DNA of 64,000 nt from Scilla litardierei (Eukaryota > Streptophyta > Magnoliopsida > Asparagales > Asparagaceae). Location: contig CM061136.1 in NCBI GenBank assembly GCA_030789695.1, positions 136,164,448 to 136,228,447 on the forward strand. Direction: 5' to 3'. Both the position numbers and the translations under genes were made by a program. This document shows, in pieces, positions 58,156 to 64,000 of the stretch. A model generated the notes under the pieces. That model did no database searches. It was not told where the DNA came from and was given only the letters and a program-made list of their open reading frames with translations. The stretch's first letter is position 1, and each line of letters starts with the position of its first letter.

Positions 58156-59735
58156 TCAACCGAAATTTCTTCCCCCCGGCTCGTTAGTTTGAATCATGGC
58201 AGGGGTAGTGTCCTTTCTGCCTCTTGTAATTACCGCCACAACTGCATTGGTGTGGCCGGTATTGCTCCGTGGGTTTTGTTCCGGTTGAGACGACAATTGT
58301 TGATTGTTCTTATTGAGCAATGCTAGTTGCTCCGATAATTGTGCCAAAAAATGTGTTGAGGAAATCTTGTTGGACCGTCAGTCTTGCATTGATCTTCTTT
58401 TGTTCGGCCATGAACTCTTCAACCCTTGCTTCATGATCCGACCTTGGCGGTGCTTGCGGTGGATTGGGTGCCATCCATCCTTGATTGTACCCCGAGGATC
58501 TACAGCGCCCCGCTTATTGCCTCGATGGGTAGTTTTGTTGTTTGGATGCTCTTTGTTGATATTGCGGTTGTTGTGGAGGCTGGGCTTGTAGTTGTTACGG
58601 TGGTGGATTCAAGCCTCCATCATTGTTGGCGTATGAAAATCCGGGGTGCCCCCTTGTAGCCGGGTTCACCCAATAACCGGTACTACCCGCAACATATTGA
58701 GCTTGCTCCATGGCTCCATCTCCTTGCTCCCCTCTAACAAACATAACATGAGCTTGATCTTGCCAAGCGCTCATGCTTCCTCCCGGTGTAGAAACGGTGG
58801 GGGCTCCATGCGGTTCACTAACCAACTTTTCTAGTCTCTCCACGACCTTGTGAAGAGAATCAAATTTTGTAGAGAGCTCCGCCATGGCCTTTGCCTAATA
58901 AATACTTGCCGGTTTCAAGGATGATGAAGAATTTCCCCTCTCATCGGCCCATTGTTGATTTTTCGATGCCATCTCCTCAAGTAAAGTCGTAGCGCCATCC
59001 GGTGTCTTGACAAGATAGCTCCATTGGCGGTTGCATCAATTATTTGCTTTGTGCTCGGTTGCAATCCGTTATAAAAGCTATGCACAAGCTCCCATGGCTC
59101 AATACTGTGATGGGGGCATTAGTGTTGGAGATCCTTGAAACGCTCCCATGCCTCATATAGAGTTTCTTGAGGGACTTGCTTGAAGGACATGAGTGCGCTT
59201 CTTATCTTGATAGTCTTGGATGGCGGGTAAAACTTGTTGACAAATGCGCTCACCTGCTCATCCCAAGTAGTGAAGATCCCCTCGGCTTGCGTCCTCAACC
59301 AATACAATGCATTGTCTCGAAGAGTAAACGGAAAGAGGCGCAGTCGAATAGCGTCAACCGGCACGCCAGGCATCTGGAAAGGGCGCATTTAGCCAAGAAC
59401 GATTGCAGATGGTAGTGAGGGTTTTCTTGTGAGTTTCTATGAAATGGGTCTTGTTGCATCAACACTACAAGTCCTGTATTTAGCTCAAAGTTCTTGTCGG
59501 CCGCCAACTCCGGCATCACTATAGAAGAGGTGGTAGACGTGGTCTTAGGCTGTAAACTATCTCGGATGGAGACAAGCCTAGCCATACGTGCTGCTAGCTC
59601 CCCTGGTGTTTTCGGCACGGCCATATGATCTTCCTCTGTAGCAAATCTCCTCTCAGCTCTAAGCCTCCTTGCCGTACGCTCGATCTTAGGATCAAATAAT
59701 ATATCTTCTTGCGATGCCTTCGATCTCGTGTACAT
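58156..59735 (-). pseudogene. gag: element A Athila-type gag, several breaks
   Basis: Starts MYTRSKASQEDILFDPKIER at 59735. The gag domain continues after a frameshift near 59390 (PFTLRDNALYWLRTQAEG, FVNKFYPPSKTIKIRS). A TAA lies just after FKDLQH near 59119, and another break near 58980. Further parts: AELSTKFDSLHKVVERLEK, YWVNPATRGHPGFSY (58885-58595) and a C-terminal piece with RKDTTPAMI (58347-58156). Homologous to B gag along its length but more degraded. Confidence 0.8.
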
Positions 59736-59847
59736 GCACAGAAAAAGAGAGTCAAGATAGAATTGTTAGCACAATAGAGGAATAAAAGATTGAAAAAAAT
59801 GAAAATAAAAAGAAATAGCTAAGTAAAGAAAATAAAATACCGTCGCC

Positions 59848-59865
59848 TCCCCAGCAACAATACCA
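59848..59865 (-). other. decayed primer-binding site of element A
   Basis: The minus strand reads TGGTATTGTTGCTGGGGA, against TGGCGCCGTTGCCGGGGA for tRNA-Asp. All four changes are C-to-T or G-to-A, three of them within the CG-rich core, as expected of deaminated methylcytosine. Confidence 0.7.
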
Positions 59866-59871
59866 AAAACT

Positions 59872-61622
59872 TGATCGCGCCCGGATGTACACCCGAAAAA
59901 CGACTGTAGTCTTACCGCAAGCGCACGGTGAAGTGGCGAGCGGGTATCGAACACATGGATGACAAATGACAACACTCTATCTTGATCACCTAGCTATTGA
60001 TGGTAGAATGGAATGGTTTGGATAATAATGTCACTGTCGTTCAAATAACAAATAGAATTCTATATAATAAAAGCGTCTAGGGCTAGAGAATCCCCACTAC
60101 GGGTCATCACTTATCCTTGTGGATCATGAATCTCAATGTTACGAAGCTTGAATTGAGGTGAACTAGTCGTAACTGAATATAGAACCAAGCTCATGCTCTC
60201 GCGATATTGCTGGTCTATAGCAACCTAGATTAGGGCCCACTCTCATGCAAATCCTAACCTAAGCCACTAGCATGAAGATCGACATCATCGTCTAATCGCA
60301 TCTCGAGCCCACTCTCGTGCAAACTCGAGCTGTGATCTAGGTTATGATAGTTCGTATTCGTCCAATCTCTTGCAAACAAATATGAGTATAGATTTATAAT
60401 AAAAATCCTAGCTTTCGTCCAATTCTTGCAAACCAAGTCTAGAGAATCTCGATTATAAACCTAAATCGAATATCTTGGCCTTCCCATCGATTGAAATCCA
60501 ATCTCTTGCAAACCCCAATCAATGGAAATTCCTAGATATTCGTAGTAAATCAATCATAACCTAACCATTTATCAATCCTAGCAACAATTTAATTCATTCA
60601 TCACAATTCTAAGATCGGATCCATAGGGTTCATCCCCATGCCCTAGAACGACGGAACTACTCATAATTAATCATAGCAATCTCAGAAATAACGAATGAGA
60701 TCATAGCGCAATTCATTATAGAGAGAAAACAATTCATAAAAACTAGAAATTTAAATAGAAAGAACAAACCAAATTGCTCGTATTTGATCTCCAGCTGAGA
60801 ATTACAATAACAATATCCGTCAAAATTAACTTCAAGTCCCTCCTAAAACTAGGAATAAAACTAGCCTATAAAACTATCCTTAAATACAAGTAATCATCCA
60901 GAAATTCCTGACAGATTTGCCCCTGGCGCAGTCCAAAACCCTAATTCGCGACACAGTTGGACTGCGCCACTCGGCCGAGTGGAACATATCACTCGGCCGA
61001 GTGACAAACCCAACGAAAAACAGAGAAATGGGGGGTTTCGGGGGTCTGTCACCCTGTTCCAATCGGGCGAGTGGTCTTCTTCACTCGGTCGAGTGAGCTT
61101 TATTGCTCGGCCGAGTGGGTCTTCTCCAAATTCCAGTAAGTCAGATGATTTTCGGGAGAAAAACCTTGTCATACTCGGGCGAGTGGGCTTCTTCACTCGA
61201 CCGAGTGAGATTTCTCACTCGTCCGAGTGGACTTTGACTCAATGTGCTCCAGTATCCGTTTCACTCTGTCGAGCACGTGCCTTCACGTGGCCGAGTGAAC
61301 TGTCTGTTCGGCCGAGTGGGCTGCTTCTGTGGCTCTTTCTTCTCCTCCTCGCCTCCTCGTCGATTCTATCGAACTTCTTCCTCTTCCGCTCATCCTTTAG
61401 CGCTGCTAGCTCCTTAATAAGGCCATCGGTAATGCTCCGGTGCACGTGAAAGTTCCTTGATCTCATTTTTTCTCCAAATCGTTCCATATTTCATGAAATA
61501 CGACAAAAACAAGAAATAGTGAAAAGCAATGCGATATCGTCGAATAATTGTGAAAACACAATATGGGCAATTGAAATGACATGAAAACATGCAGAAAAAA
61601 GGTGTAAAATAAGGAGTGATCA
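59872..61622 (-). mobile_element. 5' LTR of element A
   Basis: 1751 bp, TGATCGCGCCCGG...GGAGTGATCA on the plus strand, followed by TSD TGTTT. Palindrome array 60968-61320. Confidence 0.93.
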
Positions 61623-62518
61623 TGTTTCAACACAAGAACTTGAGAGTGATTTCACTGCGATGCAATCGTCCATCAATTTGCCGTCGATATGACCAAATCT
61701 TCCATCAATTCTAAATACTTTGATTTAGCTGCATAAATGTAAAATCTTGACACTGACAGGGTTTTCACCAAACTGCATGTATGACACGAGTCTCCATTAT
61801 TGTATCATTTTCAGTTAGTGGAATACCTCTTTATGAATATAACTTATATTGAAGATGCTATTGCCAAGGGAACAAGTAAGATTCATATAAGCTCCTTTGT
61901 ATTCTAATGTATTTATTCGATATTTTTCAATATTATGGCTGTTTATGGTGACACAATTGTGTGGTACATTTATGCCAGTTTGTTGAATATTGCAAAAATT
62001 GCCTTTGTGATCTTCAGTTAACCAAGCATATAAGCAGACACTTGGATTCAGCATGTGAGGGTTTGTTGGATCTGCAGGCTTACTTTGTGAAGGAACGGCT
62101 ATGAGATGATGGACTGAAAAACTATGTCCACTGGTTAGTTTATTTCTACAAAGTATTGTAATTAATTTCACGTATTGTAATTGTTTTTTTCAGATAATAT
62201 CATCTCTATTGCGTGAGGAGCGACGATTCTTTTGTCCTACGTAGTTGCCATGTTGGTCCTTCGTGGCCGAAAGGTATTATGAATGGATGAATGAAACAAA
62301 CTGGAGGGTTATACATAATAACTTCAAGCAACTTGTTTATCCAGTTTAATTATCTAGTTTCATATCCAAATTGAATACTATTGATACTATTGTAGTTGAC
62401 TGTCAAAGTAAGTATTTTATTTGAAGAAATCTGTTGGGATGATGAGCAAATAGGACTTGAATATTTTCTCATGCAGTCATATTCCCCTTGTGTTGGTGTA
62501 TTTTGATAAAATATTCAG
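61623..62518. other. locus resumed after element A, no gene recognised
   Basis: AT-rich DNA downstream of the second TGTTT. It continues the FRS-side sequence interrupted at 28984. Open stretches are short and show no family I recognise. Confidence 0.5.
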
Positions 62519-62584
62519 CTTATTACAGAGGGGCCATGGGTATCATGCTTGTCTATGATGTCATTGTCGAGTCATCATTTAACA
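62519..62584 (+). pseudogene. isolated Rab GTPase exon (RabE/Rab8-like)
   Basis: A 66-nt segment bounded by AATATTCAG on the left and GTAAGC on the right encodes AYYRGAMGIMLVYDV and a further ESSFN. This is the switch-II-following stretch and beta strand 4 of Rab small GTPases of the RabE/Rab8 type (family consensus AYYRGAMGILLVYDVT). Splice sites are plausible on both sides. No P-loop exon, WDTAGQE exon or NKAD exon was found nearby, so it is a single-exon fragment, either captured by a transposon or left from a decayed gene. Confidence 0.75.
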
Positions 62585-62707
62585 GTAAGCATTCTGTTGC
62601 TTTAGCTTATATATTTTTCAACATATACATTATATTTTTTTTGCTGCTGAGTGCAAAGACAAATCTAAACGTGTTGACATGAAATTTCTTTGCTGCAGAT
62701 TGCTGGA

Positions 62708-62865
62708 CTGCTGGATTGCTGGTTGGTCTTGATATAGGTGGAGGCTGGATTGCTAGATTTGGTCTTAACATAAGTGGAGGCTGGAGTACTGGTCGGTCTT
62801 GACATGGGTGGATGCTAGATTGCTGGTTGGACTTAACATATGTAGATGTTGGATTGATGGATTTG
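62708..62865 (+). repeat. minisatellite, about 35-bp unit, four to five copies
   Basis: The unit reads close to GGATTGCTGGTTGGTCTTGA followed by CATAGGTGGAGGCT. Copies begin near 62711, 62746, 62783, 62817 and (partial) 62851, each with several differences. Confidence 0.75.
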
Positions 62866-64000
62866 GAAAGCTGGTGCAAATACTAATGTAAGCTGATTAC
62901 TATGTTGTTCTCTGATCCATCAACTTAGTATCAATGTTTCCTTACTACATGTGTTCTCTGATGCAGGTAAGTGAGAAAGATGTATCTGGACTAGATGCAG
63001 AGAAAGAATTATGAAGCTGTAGAGGCAGAGAAAGAAAGGCTGGATGGAATATTTCAGTACTGCTTCTCTTAGCAAGCTTCAAACTTGGAATGTGTGTTTG
63101 ATCAAGGAAGTTGGCAACCATATCAGCTGACAATACATATAGTTTTGGAATTGATACTATTGTAGTTAACTGTCAACTGATGTCAAATTGATTATATACA
63201 TGTACGAATACAAGTAATACAACAAAATGGATTATATTGTTTGCATACGTTGTTACATATCTTAAAAAGGTAAGTAGTTCAGTTTGATTGACTTGGATTA
63301 ACTTAATTTATATCTTGAGTTTGGGTGCTTGTCAAAGTTGAAACCTTGCAGCTGGGTTGATTTCATACTTAACTTATAAATTAAGGTTGGGTGCTTGTTA
63401 ATGCTGAAACCTTACTAGCTTCCATAAGCTGTGAAAATTTCATCTAATGCGCCTCCAAGTTGTATGCCAGTTTGGACAGAAATGTTGTTGGCAATTTCCG
63501 TTTTTTAATCTTGGTTGTGATGAATGCAAGGACGCCCAATGAGAATTGGCCGAGCATTCGAATGCATCTGAGCTGGTCCTGTGGTTGTAGTATTCTTCAA
63601 AAGTGTCATTGTTGAGCAACTGATTCTATTTACTTCAATCAAATCCTTGCTGCAACAAAATCATGGCTACCATTTAGACATTGATTTCAATTGTGCAGAA
63701 ATCTGAACTTATGAGCATATAGGATGAAAAAATAGCTGTTTATGTTGGAAAGTCAAGTAGAAATAGGTTCACTGCCATAACGAGACATGGGATCAGCTGG
63801 GCAATCTGAGACTAAAGAATATATTTGTTTGCTTTAGCTTATTTCCAAATGCTGATAGCTTTGCACCGATGGATTCTGTTTCTGTTTCCAAATGCTGAGT
63901 TTGACAGGGGTTTTTAAGAAACAGAAATTGTTATATGAGTTTAACAGTGTTTTTGTGATTCTTGTGATTCTGTTTTTGTTGTAAAATTCTTGTGAAACAG
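62866..64000. other. no recognised gene
   Basis: AT-rich plant-like DNA. A short frame with NYEAVEAEKERLDGIF near 62998-63050 and another with KIAVYVGKSSRNRF near 63728-63768 look exon-like, but I cannot assign either. Confidence 0.4.

Larger units (their letters stand above)
28985..61622 (-). mobile_element. element A: outer Athila-type gypsy element, non-autonomous
   Basis: Minus-strand element with 3' LTR 28985-30632, 5' LTR 59872-61622 and a perfect 5-bp duplication TGTTT at 28980-28984 and 61623-61627. Without the nested elements B and C it is about 11.3 kb. Order on the minus strand: LTR, tRNA-Asp PBS (decayed), gag, protease, palindrome-rich spacer, ATHILA ORF-1-like gene, long 3' noncoding region, PPT, LTR. 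No RT, RNase H or integrase is present. In the first 380 bp of the two LTRs I count about 22 differences (near 5-6 %), many of them C/T or G/A. Confidence 0.92.

Noticed and set aside
61623..62518. Further FRS exons after element A
   Set aside because: No frame continues the FRS C-terminus convincingly.
63728..63768. SAUR-like AVYVG motif
   Set aside because: Only a few residues match, with no following SAUR core and a stop soon after.

Overview
This window is a block of nuclear DNA from a flowering plant, probably a eudicot (the species cannot be named from sequence alone). It is almost entirely nested LTR retrotransposons around one broken host-type gene. The plant origin rests on several features: Ty1/copia elements primed by initiator tRNA-Met, Athila-type Ty3/gypsy elements primed by tRNA-Asp, a FAR1-related (FRS) gene relic with plant introns, and (TA)n, (AC)n and (GA)n tracts. 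No rRNA, tRNA gene, CRISPR or intact single-copy host gene was found.

Layout. 1-2372 is probably a minus-strand gypsy LTR (weakly supported). 2455-6548 is the end of a plus-strand chromovirus-like gypsy element: a gag zinc-knuckle relic, a PPT and a 3.5-kb LTR. 6549-7056 is a copia integrase scrap. 7057-11500 is the 3' end of a minus-strand SIRE-type copia element (G), with one LTR and a decayed third ORF. 11503-25480 is a gypsy-type LTR (E) split by F (12525-25052), a young, nearly complete SIRE-type copia element with TSD GGGGT, gag, pol and ORF3. 25500-28916 is the FRS pseudogene. 28985-61622 is an Athila-type element (A, minus strand, TSD TGTTT) inserted in that gene. A contains a second Athila-type element B (34857-47200, TSD CGGCT) and a non-autonomous copia element C (47468-56462). 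C in turn carries a SIRE solo LTR D (48849-50562, TSD GACGT). B carries a duplicated (TA)n-flanked MITE. 61623-64000 resumes the locus, with a single Rab-GTPase exon and a short minisatellite.

The most interesting signal is not a gene. Four unrelated LTR families here (F/D, G, Athila A/B and E) each carry an array of short, CG-containing inverted motifs just upstream of the LTR TATA box. The motif differs by family, but spacing is close to two helical turns. In F and D the array is built from 76-nt modules with fixed geometry 10-14-10-8-10-14-10. In F, G and A/B a second array, or a piece of one, lies upstream of the extra 3' ORF (ORF3 or ATHILA ORF-1). Copia C has no extra ORF and no array. 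This suggests a family-specific DNA- or RNA-level control system linked to the extra ORF.

A second notable signal is a 60-nt, stop-filled segment with GT...AG ends between gag and pol of F. Its removal would put gag and pol in one frame. Both Athila-type copies lack reverse transcriptase, RNase H and integrase and share a stop codon inside protease, which points to trans-mobilisation.
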